The notes beneath the pieces were generated by a model, which was given only the letters and a program-made list of their open reading frames with translations, did not search any database and had not been told where the DNA came from. A stretch of DNA of 64,000 nucleotides from Pinus tabuliformis (taxonomy: Eukaryota; Streptophyta; Pinopsida; Pinales; Pinaceae): the NCBI GenBank assembly GCA_031772625.1, contig CM062817.1, positions 949,280,327 to 949,344,326 on the forward strand. The letters are read 5' to 3'. The position numbers and the translations under genes were made by a program. How positions within the stretch are numbered: the stretch's first letter is position 1; each line of letters opens with the position of its first letter. This document shows positions 1-11,974 of this stretch, piece after piece.

Positions 1-558
1 TATTTGAGTTATGTTTTTGATTGTGGAAATAGATTTAGTACTATCAAAAATTTCATAGGCACTCAAAATATTAAAGATTGACAACTATAATTAAAATTTG
101 GAAAAATTCTTTGCTAAATTTTATCAAAATATAAATAAATTTTCATAATTTTCCGGGGAAAAAACATTTCGATTAAACTACAGCAATTGTGACAAACAAA
201 GCACATAGTGAGGAATTTAGATTTGATCCAAAATATTCCAACTATTTCCGGATAAGGAAAATCATAAGAGAAAAGCATTCCAGGTAACATGAGAATAGTA
301 GTCAAAGAGTCTGTCCCGAGCTATGTAGGATGTGCGTTCCTTCGCTCCATAGGTAAAAAGGATTGCAATGGTTTCAAAGTCATACTGATATCCTATACCT
401 GCCAATAAAGATTGACTCTCAGCCACCAATCTTGCATTGCATAGGTGTTAATTTGTATTTCGTCTCGATTAACCTCGTGAATGTAAAAGAAACGATGTCA
501 CATTTAGTTGTAATAAGCACTAATTTATGGCATCAAAATTATAATCCCTCACCCTCTG
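1..558. other. AT-rich sequence without a recognised gene
   Basis: AT-rich DNA with only short chance reading frames on both strands. I see no coding pattern, RNA gene or terminal repeat. Confidence 0.5.
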
Positions 559-702
559 TTGTCTCATTTTCATCGTTACATTCAGTAAATATCTGTTCAA
601 ACAACCAAAACATTCACTCATGCACATAGGTTGTCTCATTTTCATCGTTACTTTCAGTAAATATCTGTTCAAACAACCAAAACATTCACTCATGCACATA
701 GG
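559..702. repeat. 72-bp tandem duplication
   Basis: Two head-to-tail copies (559-630 and 631-702) that differ by about one base. The unit starts TTGTCTCATTTTCATCG and ends CATGCACATAGG. The short frames across it repeat the same peptide because of the duplication and are not taken as genes. The near-identity points to a recent event. Confidence 0.9.
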
Positions 703-1659
703 ATGTGAGAGAAACATCATTAAACTTTAGGAGGTTTTCGGGGCCTTCAACTCAATATCACCCACTCTTTCGACCTAGTTTTATATTCACATCAGTTTCT
801 AGAACGCCACTCTGCTACCTTATTCGGTATGTGTTACGGGCTTAAAGTAAGCCAAACCAAACCACTTTATAAACCCCTGAAAGCAACTATGATCTTAGAA
901 AAAATATCGTGTTGAGAATAGACACGAGTTGATTTGATCAATAGTTGTTGTTTTAAGCTACTACTTCCAAGAAACATAATTACCTATTCATAAACCTGAG
1001 TCATTAAATGAACATGGATATCACTGTTAGTGTGATGGCATATTCTTACTAAAATCCAGTGCAGTGCATCAATTTCAATGATTGCAGCCCATTTTGGTTA
1101 ACCATGAATGATTCAAATGAATACTAGCATTGTGCACTTAAAACACTAAACAGGTTAATGGATTGAATGATATTCCCACATATGAACCCATCTTCGGCTT
1201 AACTGTGTGTGCCTCATCTAAATTTCGGGGTATGTAGCGGATGTGTTGGTACTTACAGACACTGCCTGCTCTAATTAATAACTCATTGTCACCGCCAATG
1301 CGTAACATCATTATGTATATTTTATACAATCGACGTAGTATTGTTTTATTGGCACGTAAATTATAGAGCTATTGTGATAATACTAGTCAGAGACAAGGGA
1401 GGCTGCCAGGCAGCAAGTCCCTGTATTTAGAACCGAACTAGATGCTGATTCTGTCAACTGAATTGGTCATCCTGCAAGACTGAGCTTCTAAGCCTTGACC
1501 CATGAAGGAGCCTGTCAACTTCTGATCTGCCTGCATCCCCGTTCAATAGCCTATTAAAGAGCCCTCACTTCGCCCGGCACCCCTTCCTATTCGAGATTCA
1601 GTTGATGACCCATGATCCATTGATTCATTTGATGACCCAGAAGCAGGAGTTTACCTTGT
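703..1659. other. Non-coding sequence downstream of the OTU gene
   Basis: No convincing coding region. The part at 1380-1660 has higher GC and repeats short phrases such as GATGACCCA. It lies 3' of the minus-strand OTU gene and may hold its untranslated region or further exons. A possible splice donor (AAG|GTAAAC, minus strand, near 1650) lies just past the stop codon. Confidence 0.35.
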
Positions 1660-3801
1660 TTACACAGCATAAGATCCTTTAGTTCGATGATCACCATCAG
1701 GAGAGGCAGAGACTACAGGAGCAAAAACATAGACAGAGACAAATGCTAGCCTGTAATCTATCAGCAGAAGATGAAGCCTGTAACCTCTCACCTTTAACCA
1801 TGGAGGAACCAGAAGCCACACGTTTTCTATGACTATTTCTTGTTTCATTGTTGTTGTGTTGAATGCAAGTCTTATTTTCTGTGTTTTCAATTTTTTCCGA
1901 ATAATGCCTTTACGCAAATGCAAAGATAAACTTTTTGACTGTTTGTCTAATGGACAAGAAGTTAAAATTTCTGTTTCTGCGTTGTTTCTAATATGTTTTT
2001 TCAAGTTTCTAAGTGATCGAAATCTCGGTGTGTCACTAACATCTTCTGTGTTTTCTAGAACTACTTGTTGTTTCATTGTACTCTTGTTATATTGAATGCC
2101 TATCTTTTGCCTTTTCAAATTTTTCCGAGCAATGTCCTTAAGCACATGCAAAGATAAACTTCTCTTGTGCTTGTTTAAATGACAAGATGGTTTTAATTTA
2201 GTTTGAACAAATTGACATTTTGTTTCAGATTGTGTTTCAGTGTTGTTCTTTGAGGAATTTGATGAATGAAACATTACAATCTCCTCAGTATTTGTGGCGG
2301 TTGCTATGTCAGATGTTCTAGCGTTAGCTAGAGATATCTTTATTTCACTTGTATCTTCTTTACTTGGAAGAAGACATGTTTCTATGTTATCTTGTTTACT
2401 GCATAAGTTCATTTGTTCATATGAGGTGTTTGTTTGTTGTTGGAAGGTACAATGCATTGTAGATTGCCTACGAACCAAAGGTTTGAAGTGCCCATTCAAA
2501 GGATCCTCGTCATGGAATAATATGTCAAGAGTATTTGTTTTAAGACTTGAATTGAAGTGCAAATAAATTCTCATCTTTGTTTTGGACCAAACGCTAATTG
2601 GAATTTTCAGCCAATTTGAGAGCCAGTGGATACAGAAAATATCTCCCCATAAACCTCTAGATCCTAGGGGTATATTGTTTGAGGCAGGTCTAGCCATTTT
2701 GTCTAAATAGATTTCACGGTTGCTAATGTTATGCATCTCTTTAAGTGACTCTTCATGCAGTTCATGTTCATAAGACAAAATTGCCTCTCTATCTTGTTTT
2801 TCAAGACAGTGTCTAAAATACTCTATTGTTCCTTTTCTTAGCTCTACTGATGTGTATTGAAAATCTAGCAAAAGTTCTAAACTATCGAATAAACAGTCTC
2901 CAATTAGATATGAGAAATTGTTCACACGAAATAAGTGATGCTTTTGCAAGACTAATTCCAAATTGTGTTTCTCAGACATAGCAGACATGTTTCTAAGTGA
3001 CCGAAATCTCAGTGTCTCACTAACATCTTCTATGTTTTCTAGAACGACTTGTTGTTTCATTGTAATTTTGTTATACTCAATGCCTATTTTTTGTCTTTTC
3101 AAATTTTTCGGAGCAATGTCCTTAAGCACATGCAAAGATACACTTCTCTTGTGCTTGTTTAAGTGACAAGATGGTTTTGATTTAGCTTCAATAGATTGAC
3201 ATTTTGTTTCAGGTTGCGGTTCAGTATTGTTCTTTGAGGTATCGGTTTGTTGTTGGAAGGTACAATCAATTGTAGTCTGCCTACGAACCAAAGGCTCGAA
3301 GTGCCCATTCAGAGGATCCTCGTCATGGAATAATATGTCACGAGTATTTGTTGTAACACTTGAATTGAAGTGCAAATAGACTCTCATCTTTGTTTTGGAC
3401 CAAACCCTAATTGGAATTTTCAGCCAGTTTGAGAGCCAATGGATACAAAAAATATCTCCCCATAGACCTCTAGATGCTAGGGGTATATTGTTTGAGGTAG
3501 ATCTAGCCATTTTGTCTAAATAGATTTCACGGTTGCTAATGTTATGCATTTCTTTAAGTGAGGCTTCATGCAATTCATGTTCATAAGACAAAATTGCCTC
3601 TCTATCTTGTTTTTCGAGACAATCTCTAAAATACTCTATTGTTCCTTTCCTTAGCTCTACTGATGTGTATTGGAAATCTAGCAAAAGTTCTAAACTATTG
3701 AATAAACAATCTCCAATTAGATATGAGAAATTGTCCACACGAAATAAGTGATGCTTTTGCAAGACTAATTGCAAATTGTGTTTCTCAGACATAGGAGACA
3801 T
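1660..3801 (-). CDS. Protein with two tandem OTU-like cysteine protease domains
   Basis: A 713-codon intact frame, the longest in the window. Residues 1-271 and 272-598 are an in-frame tandem duplication, both starting MS(P/A)MSEKHNL. Each copy carries an OTU-like core: IGDCLF with the candidate nucleophile Cys32 or Cys303, a YLDKMAR helix, a GLWGDIFCIHWLSNWLKIPI core, and PLNGHF with candidate His167 or His438. OTU enzymes cut ubiquitin chains; in the usual D-G-N-C motif the Asp sits three residues before Cys, but here that position is Ile, so activity is uncertain. A basic module of about 45 residues (KHKRS...LKRQKIG...MKQQVVLEN) follows each OTU domain (about 214-260 and 542-588), and a diverged third copy is at about 617-660. 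Copy 2 has about 60 extra residues in the linker. The last ~50 residues are of a different character and may be intron read-through past a possible donor near codon 660. Start chosen: first Met of repeat 1. It could be a host gene or cargo of a transposon, since OTU domains occur in some plant MULEs and Helitrons. The OTU call is from motif memory. Confidence 0.6.
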   Translation of the reverse strand: MSPMSEKHNLQLVLQKHHLFRVDNFSYLIGDCLFNSLELLLDFQYTSVELRKGTIEYFRDCLEKQDREAILSYEHELHEASLKEMHNISNREIYLDKMARSTSNNIPLASRGLWGDIFCIHWLSNWLKIPIRVWSKTKMRVYLHFNSSVTTNTRDILFHDEDPLNGHFEPLVRRQTTIDCTFQQQTDTSKNNTEPQPETKCQSIEAKSKPSCHLNKHKRSVSLHVLKDIAPKNLKRQKIGIEYNKITMKQQVVLENIEDVSETLRFRSLRNMSAMSEKHNLELVLQKHHLFRVNNFSYLIGDCLFDSLELLLDFQYTSVELRKGTIEYFRHCLEKQDREAILSYEHELHEESLKEMHNISNREIYLDKMARPASNNIPLGSRGLWGDIFCIHWLSNWLKIPISVWSKTKMRIYLHFNSSLKTNTLDILFHDEDPLNGHFKPLVRRQSTMHCTFQQQTNTSYEQMNLCSKQDNIETCLLPSKEDTSEIKISLANARTSDIATATNTEEIVMFHSSNSSKNNTETQSETKCQFVQTKLKPSCHLNKHKRSLSLHVLKDIARKNLKRQKIGIQYNKSTMKQQVVLENTEDVSDTPRFRSLRNLKKHIRNNAETEILTSCPLDKQSKSLSLHLRKGIIRKKLKTQKIRLAFNTTTMKQEIVIENVWLLVPPWLKVRGYRLHLLLIDYRLAFVSVYVFAPVVSASPDGDHRTKGSYAV

Positions 3802-4074
3802 GATGACGACTAAGTGTTCGATGCAATATTATGTTTAGTGATGCAATGCAATTACAAGTCACAGAATCATAATAGCAAGTTGAACAATGAAAATGAATAT
3901 AGAACAGGAAGTGATTGTGTGTACCTTTGGGACTGCAAATGTCTACTGAGCTGCTCAGACTGCTTATGTCAGTTAACATCCAATGCACAGTTTTGATACC
4001 AAAGTTCAAAATACGACTGCCAAGATAAAAAAGAACCTGTTGTACATTAGGATCAGTCATTGTAAATGTATATC

Positions 4075-4500
4075 AATCCACTGACCAGTCAAAGACAACT
4101 TAAAATTAATAAGTGAAATCAAGAAATTAGATACTTGTATGAGTTTTCTTGTTACTATGTGTGACAAATTTAGTGCACCTAGGCTTGTTATTATGATATT
4201 AAGTATGGCTAGGTTCTGCAATCCAAATGCCCAATACTGCACAATCAAACTAATGAAAGGAATGCACCAGACCTTAGAGAAAATTAAAAAATACCACTGT
4301 CAAGAAAATCAATCCACTGTCACAGATAGCTTAAAATTAATCACTGAAATCAACAGATTAGATACTTGTATGAGTTTTCTTGTTATTATGTGTAACAAAT
4401 TTAGTGCACTCAGGCTTGTTACCTCATAGAGAATAAAAAAAAAACCACTGTCAAGAAAATCAGTCCACTGTAGCAAGCTAATACAAGATTAATTACAAAG
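4075..4500. repeat. Degenerate direct repeats upstream of the OTU gene
   Basis: A segment of about 115 bp at 4075-4191 recurs at 4311-4421, sharing TTAGATACTTGTATGAGTTT and the following bases to AGGCTTGTTA. A third start (CCACTGTCAAGAAAATCA) is at about 4443. Spacing is about 235 bp. The region lies 5' of the minus-strand OTU frame. No promoter element could be picked with confidence. Confidence 0.7.
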
Positions 4501-4600
4501 ATGTTCACTTTGAAAATTGGGCAATTGGCGACAAATGCACGGTTGCTCAGCCATACAATTTTGTGTGTTGTCACATCACATCTACACTCATGTCAAATTG

Positions 4601-5756
4601 AAGAAATTGACTAAAACAATTATGTTATAAAAAGAACCAATATTATTTTATATATGACTGATTTACTAAACAAAAGATTCAGGGACAAACTCAGGGTTAA
4701 AAATCAGCTGTGAGTAATGAAAAATTAGGTCTGAAAATGAGCTCCGAAGTTCTGTGTAGGACTTTATCAAAATCAATCTTGAGGAACAGATCTTCAAAAT
4801 ACTATTTGAAAGAGAAATAGTAATGTAAACACACATGTTTTCTGGCTTATATTTATTTAGAATGTGGCGTGCGCCATAGGTAAACACCACAAAGTGTCAG
4901 CCTTCACCAGATAAGGGTCTACCATGGCTGCAGGGCCTACCCTTCCTGCATCTAGATGAAAAGGCAAGCTAATCTGATATAAAACACAAACCTCCAGCGC
5001 ACACCAGAGGAACCCCTACCACAATTACAAGAATTGGGACACTTGTGGATACCATAAATTGCCTAGGAATTACAAAATAGCCTCACTATAAGGGTGTCTC
5101 CACACAATGGGATTATTAAAAGGGTATGCTTGCACGGTTGATCCACCTTGAAATCAATTCAAATCTGAGCTAAGGCATGTATAGTTGATAAGCTAAGTAC
5201 AAGCTAGAACCATTGATTATGTGGACACTGCTAATCCTTGTTGAATCCGTATAAGTACAGAGATTCAAGTAATCAGCTATGTTTGAAACTATATGGTAAA
5301 TGAAGTAGAATCTAATAGAATACACACCTCTTTGAACTAAGTTAGTATCATAGCTAACACAACCTTTATGGATAGAATCATAGGTAATGCAATATGAGTA
5401 ACCCATTGATTCATAGCTAATACGTGATGTGTTACAGTAAGACGAGCTTAGTCATAGCTATCATGGGAATACAAGTTACATGGGCTGTTCAAGCTGTTAG
5501 TTCAAGCTAATCGTAATAGCTTACAACAACTCTATGAAGCAGTATTGACCAAGCTCTTTCATTACCAGTACTTACACGAGTACTAGTAATATGCATAATC
5601 CGTATGTGTTTCTTATTTATATAATGTGTAGAGCTTATAACTCATATAATAGAACACCTTATACTAGTAGTGCTTAGTTAATACGAGTGTTTAAGCTAAT
5701 GTATTCTGCGTAATCAATGATGTGTACATTATACAAGCTTGTAACCTGATTAGAAC
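4601..5756. repeat. 1.16-kb direct repeat, copy 1
   Basis: Matches copy 2 at 6475-7630 at a constant offset of 1874 bases with few differences. It starts AAGAAATTGACTAAAAC and ends GTAACCTGATTAGAACA. The short minus-strand frames inside (4666-4890, 5170-5406) recur in copy 2 only because the DNA is duplicated. I see no protein similarity in them and do not call genes. Confidence 0.9.
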
Positions 5757-6474
5757 AGTGATAGTATAGATTATGGAACTGCTTATCCAACATAGATAGT
5801 ATTATACCTTAGCAGCTTGAGTACTAACCTCATATTAATCATTGAATATGAGTTACATTGGTGTAATCAATAGAGCTAGTACTAAAGGTTAGAGTGTACT
5901 TACTTTACCTAATTCACTCACATAGCTTGTACACACCGTAATAGTGTAATCAAGATGCCCATATGAGCTGTAAGCATAACTAACTCCATTACTTAGGCTA
6001 AGCTTGAGCCTTATGGAACCAAGATGCCAATACATGTTCAGCTTACTGGTATCGTGTTCATAGCCTGTTGGTTTGTACTAATAAGACAGGTATAAAGATT
6101 ATGTAAACACTATGACCTGTTCATACTAGTAATCAGCTTAAAGCTTGAATACCATGCTTTCTTGTTATCTATGGATTCGAACCAATTAGACACGCATAAC
6201 TTATGAGCTTAACATGTTTCTTATTCGGTCATTATGCAACTTGCAATTCAAAGAAACCTTTGCACCTACCTATTGAGATCAGTGACGAAGGACAGGGGCA
6301 GAGCAGGTAAGTCGCAACTAACTTCCTCCTTAACTATAAATGGTTGGAAATTATAAAAATGGAGAAAGTTCCTATTAGACTACCTAAAAATTAGGGAAAC
6401 TACAACTATCACAACTACTACAACACAATGTCACAGTGTGTGCATAGCAATTTTAAATATAAGTGAACAAAGCA
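5757..6474. other. Spacer between the large repeats
   Basis: AT-rich with no recognised gene. Its segment 6211-6326 recurs at 8228-8343. The repeated segment contains GCAGGTAAGT, an excellent plant 5' splice-site consensus, which suggests that a piece of a transcribed, spliced sequence was duplicated. Confidence 0.5.
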
Positions 6475-7630
6475 AAGAAATTGACTAAAACAATTCTGTT
6501 ATAAAAAGAACCAATATTATTTTATATATGACTGATTTACTAAACAAAAGATTCAGGGACAAACTCAGGGTTAAAAATCAGCTGTGAGTAATGAAAAATT
6601 AGGTCTGAAAATGAGCTCCGAAGTTCTGTGTAGGACTTTATCAAAATCAATCTTGAGGAACAGATCTTCAAAATACTATTTGAAAGAGAAATAGTAATGT
6701 AAACACTCATGTTTTCTAGCTTATATTTATTTAGAATGTGGCGTGCGCCATAGGTAAACACCACAAAGTGTCAGCCTTCACCAAATGAGGGTCTACCATG
6801 GCTGCAGGGCCTCCCCTTCCTGCATCTAGATCAAAAGGCAAGCTAATCTGATATAAAACACAAACCTCCAGCCCACACCAGAGGAACCCCTACCACAATT
6901 ACAAGAATTGGGACACTTGTGGATACCATAAATTGCCTAAGGATTACAAAATAGCCTCACGATAAGGGTGTCTCCACACAATGGGATTATTAAAAGGGTA
7001 TGCTTGCACAGTTTATCCACCTTGAAAGCAATTCAAATATGGGCTAAGGCATGTATAGTTGATAAGCTAAGTACAAGCTAGAACCATTGATTATGTAGAC
7101 ACTGCTAATCCTTGTTGAATCTGTATAAGTACAGAGATTCAAGTAATAAGCTATATTTGAAACTATATGGTAAATGAAGTAGAATCTAATAGAATACACA
7201 CCTCTTTGAACTAAGTTAGTATCGTAGCTAACACAACCTTTATGGATAGAATCATAGGTAATGCAATATGAGTAACCCATTGATTCCTAGCTAATACATG
7301 ATGTGTTACAGTAATACGAGCTTAGTTATAGCTATCAAGGGAATACAAGTTACATGGGCTGTTCAAGCTCTTAGTTCAAGTTAATCGTAATAGCTTACAA
7401 CAACTCTATGAAGTAGTATTGATCAAGCTATTTCATTACCAATACTTACACGGGTACTAGTAATATGCATAATCCGTATGTGTTTCTTATTTATATAATG
7501 TGTAGAGCTTATAACTCATATAACATAACACCTTATACTAGTAGTGCTTAGTTAATACGAGTGTTTAAGCTAATGTATTTTGCGTAATCAATGATGTGTA
7601 CATTATACAAGCTTGTAACCTGATTAGAAC
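6475..7630. repeat. 1.16-kb direct repeat, copy 2
   Basis: Second copy of the 4601-5756 unit. The match stops abruptly after GATTAGAACA at 7630. Confidence 0.9.
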
Positions 7631-7679
7631 ATATCTTCTTGATCAAAACTGCAAGCAGAGCATAAATGCAGCAGAAACC

Positions 7680-8343
7680 AAAAATACTATTTGAAAGAGA
7701 AATAGTAATGTAAACACGCATGTTTTCTGGCTTATATTTATTTAGAATGTGGCGTGCGCCATAGGTAAACACCACAAAGTGTCAGCCTTCACCAGATGGA
7801 TGTCCCTTATATACACATATGATCCCAGATACAGTTGGCGAAGCAAAATTACTAGATTCTGTATTCTTCACACCGTGTTGAGAATGTGAAAAGCGCCCCT
7901 CCTAAAAAGCTAAGGCCGAAGATTCATAGGGTCTACCATGGCTGCAGGGCCTCCCCTTCCTGCATCTAGATGAAAAGGCAAGCTAATCTGATATAAAACA
8001 CAAACCTCCAGCCCGCACCAGAGGAACCCCTGCCCCAATTACAAGAATTGGGACACTTGTGGATAGCATAAATTGCCTAGGAATTACAAAATAGCCTCAC
8101 TATAAGGGTGTCTCCACACAATGGGATTATTAAAAGGGTAAGCTTGCACGGTTGATCCACAATTGATCATCATGCAGTTGGCAGTGGATTCTACAGTACA
8201 GAAAATGGTAATAAATCAGATGCTCTGAACATGTTTCTTATTCGGTCATTATGCAACTTGCAATTCAAAGAAACCTTTGCACCTACCTATTGAGATCAGT
8301 GACGAAGGATAGGGGCGGAGCAGGTAAGTCGCAACTAACTTCC
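7680..8343. repeat. Partial third copy of the repeat family
   Basis: 7680-7796 matches about 6669-6786, and 7929-8160 matches about 6788-7020. The two parts are separated by about 130 bases of unrelated sequence. 8228-8343 then matches 6211-6326, including GCAGGTAAGT. The order of blocks differs from copies 1 and 2, so this copy was rearranged or had an internal deletion. Confidence 0.75.
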
Positions 8344-10017
8344 CCCAGCTACGCCCATTTATTGGACGGTGTGCTACAGGGCATCAGCCGCAGAGGAGTT
8401 TCACAACACAAGATAAACGCGAAGGAGGGGCACAGAAAATGAGCTTAGCAATTTTGCAAAATATGATGCCCTAGTAGTGAAAACTCAGTCCCAAAAAGCA
8501 GCTCTGAAATATTTGCCCAAGATTACCTTGTTGGTGAAAATGAGCTCAGAAGTTCTGTGCTAGTAGTGAAAAAATAGGTCTGAAAATACATTCAGAAATT
8601 TGTGCCCTAGCCATTGAAAACCTGACTTAAATCTAGGGAAGATATGGATTGGGCCCTCAAGGTTCAGGTTCCCAGCTAGAAAGGTTATAAACAGGAATGT
8701 TAGAACCTACATTTTGTGATTTCATTCTAGAATCTAATGATCATAATGATATTAATATTGATACTCATTCCCCTGTAGATTCTAATGTATAGATCAAGGA
8801 ACTAGATTTCATTTCGTCCTCTGAGACTAGTGACCATTCTGATTCTTCCACTGATCTTCCTGCCCTCAAGAAATCCTTCATCTTCGTGCTTTCCTGGAAT
8901 TTCTATCCTAGACAAATCTTACAATAATGATAACTAAGGAAAAAAACAAATCATGGTTTGCAAGATAAACAGTTCTCAGACAAAAAAAACCATTGCCAAG
9001 ATAAAAACTGAAATCGTACACAGCCTAGGTAAAAAACTCAAACCCAACTGAAATCATACACAACCAACGTAAAAAACTCAAACCCTACAGAGGCTAAAAT
9101 ATATCAAAACAATGTAATAACATAAACAATACCTGATATAGACCAATGTAGTGGAGCTGAAGCAAAAATAAAAGTCGAAGCGAGGTAACCACGAAATCAT
9201 TTCTAACTTTATTATATAACAACAAAAGTAACTTACACGTAGCAGACGATGCATGCATAATGCTGAATAGAATGAAATGTGTACACAATGAATAATTAGC
9301 AGCTACCACGTACAAATGACCTGACTTACCTTAACCCCCACCAAATTAACCTGCACAAATGTCATAGCTTCCCAAACAGATGGCAGCACCATTGCCCTTC
9401 TTGCTACTTTGTACAAATGCCCTGTCTTACGTTAACCTCCATCAAATCAGCCTGCACGTTAACCAGCACAGATGTCGGCGCCATTGCTATTTTTGCTACC
9501 TTAGTTGCTCGCTTAAATGTTTAAACTCTTGGCTGTTTAACCTTCTAAGTTGTTTAACCCTCTAAGCTCCATGCCCTGCAGTTTAACCGTCTAAGCTCCA
9601 TCCCTTGTTGCCTGTTTAATAGTCTAACCTCCCTGACTGTCAGCCCTAGGATGCAGGAGGATTAAATCCATAAACCCGCAGCATCAGTAGTGGTTTCCCG
9701 CAGCAACAGTAGTGGTTTCTGCAGCAAACAGGTTCTGCAGATGTTGCCCGACCTACCCTCCCTGTTCTGCCCCTCCCCTATCCATTTGCGACCGAACAAG
9801 TAGTGGAGGCACCTAGGCATAGGCACGGGTGAGAGAAGCAAGGGTAGCAAACCCCTTATCCTGTTGCTGAACTAGTTTCAGAGTCTCCAGTTCTAGGTCC
9901 GTTCGAAGCAGGAACTGGCTCGAAGCAGGGACTGGAGGTCCCTATCGATATTCGCCATTGGGGATACTCGCTTCAGATAAATAGGCCTAGTACCAAACCC
10001 AGAATTCACAGGTCTCG
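8344..10017. other. Decayed sequence without a recognised gene
   Basis: No supported gene. A short stretch near 8750-8930 has Ser/Asp-rich coding-like composition on the plus strand but is interrupted and unrecognised. GC rises from about 9650 onward. Confidence 0.4.
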
Positions 10018-10571
10018 TTGAGGGCTTGTATTATCTTGGATTTGAACCAATTGCAGATCCATCAAGCGGAGGAGATACCCTGCCCCAGGGAAGAAACTTC
10101 ATGGAATGGCATCTTTCTGTACTGTAAAAATCTCCCATTTGGTTCGCTGCACTTGATCCTTGTACGGATGCTATGGACATCGTATTGGCATCTGATGAAG
10201 CCATTCGTGAAGTTTTATCAGGGCCGGATCGTCTTTAGGATGATTTCCATCATAGGTCGTCGTTTCTTCCCGAACTTCCTCATTTGGATCTTGCGCCATC
10301 TTGCTTGGTGGCTTCTCATAGTGGCCCAAATCCGGTTTATATTGAAGACGTGGTTACGGAGGGTAATTTGGCTACTATTTCCCGTACAATCCCAATTGAC
10401 ATATCCACCACCCCTGGAGTGGACGCTGATGAACACAGTAGTCTGTCTGCCAGACCCTGCAGTCACTCTTCCTTGTCGCCCGGGTGTGAACTCGCAAAGG
10501 TGAAGACTCTGGTGCTGCAGACTCTCGTATGCTATTGGTTCATCTGTAGTGTAGTCTTCTGCCCGGCTTAG
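10018..10571 (+). pseudogene. Eroded reading frame of unknown family
   Basis: The plus-strand frame set by codon positions 10284-10571 stays readable back to about 10,020 with only two stop codons. It encodes acidic, Ser/Thr/Pro-rich text, for example IPIDISTTPGVDADEHSS. The GC content and long open run suggest a real former coding sequence rather than chance. A splice-donor-like AAG|GTGAAG lies near 10,500, and a second coding-like stretch follows at about 10,600-10,830. I do not recognise the family. The composition would suit the variable tail of a LINE ORF1, but no conserved motif shows this. Confidence 0.3.
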
Positions 10572-11974
10572 CGATTAAGACAGGTATTCAAGTCCTAGAT
10601 CTTGGATTTGAAAGAGAAGCTGCTTGCGCCTCAGATACCCAGGATCACTTTCCCCTCATTACCACTGGTCAACCTTAGCCGAGAGGACATCAGGCCCAGG
10701 AATGATATCCCCCCTATTGATGATGCCCAGTTCTCTTGTGAACTGGAGACAAAGAACTTTCCAACCAAGGTTTGCTTGCTTGCGAGCTCTCCTCTGATCA
10801 ACATGAAAGACCATCCAATTTCCAATTGACAAAAGGCTTTGCCAACCCAATCAGTTTAGTTAGGAAACAAGGGAGGGAGGCCAGCAGAACACCTGCACCA
10901 CCTTGCATCGACACGTACACCACCTCATGCACAACACCTGCCAACCTACAAACAAACCTGCAAACAAACGCGAACTAATGTTAACATACCTGTAACATTA
11001 ATATGAATTCTTCGACCGCCACAGATAATAAACACGGTAAAGCTAAATAAACACATTGTCCAGCCTCTTCAGCCTCAGGAAGAGGCCAAATAAGAGTGAA
11101 AACACGGTCACTTTCGAAAACTTTGGTTATCCAACAATGGTAAACATCGCGGAATTCGAAAACTTTGGTCACCCTGCCATAATCCGCTTAAATTAACAAC
11201 ACAGTGCCTCGAATTAATGCTATAGCATCACATATGGATTACTATAGTACCTGGCCATTGCCATATGGTAGGGACTAATAAGTAGCATAGAATTTTTGGT
11301 GCTCCAATTAATAACGATAATAATTATAATTATTCAACATAATATTCTCATTATAGGGTTGACAGTACTGTCAGCTATATATTTGTTTGTGAATTTGTAA
11401 AGACATCTCTGAAATTACTAGTGCCTTTCGGCCTTTGAGTAATCGAAATGGAAAACAGGTTGGGTGCTATTCCACATGATGCAAATAAAATTCATATATT
11501 AGTATAGGTGTGTGAAAATAATTTGTAGAGTGTGGATATTTGATTTGTGTATGTAATTTCTGCGATTTTGTTCGGTGAATTATTGATGAATAACAAATTT
11601 AAGGGGGCGCGCACGACTAAGAGGAAGATTGTTGCCAAGATATTCATCATCACAGGAGACATTCACATTTTTATTTTTTTTTGTTGGGTTCAATCGAAAA
11701 TCTCTGCCTTAAAAGCCATATGCATTGGAGCGAGGATGTATTTTAGACTACAAATGACAAAGGCGCATGGGAGTGTTTTTCAAAATCATTTATAATGTGG
11801 GAGCAGTGGTCAAATCTGCTCGGTGGAAACTGCCCCGATCAAGCACAGTGCAGGGGGGCGTTGTTCAGATTTGAGAGGATAGCGAGTTCAATCAATTATT
11901 GTACCAACAACAATGCCTTTGTCAACGGTGTCGCCTTTCGGTTGTCTTTCCGTGGAGCCTGCATTAATTGACAC
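10572..11974. other. Flank of the copia element, no recognised gene
   Basis: Contains a short coding-like run at about 10,600-10,980 with no recognisable domain, then AT-rich DNA up to the copia 5' LTR. No RNA gene or other repeat recognised. Confidence 0.4.

Noticed and set aside
4666-7775. Repeated minus-strand frames of 74-78 codons
   Set aside because: They recur only because the DNA is duplicated; they are AT-driven and without domain features.
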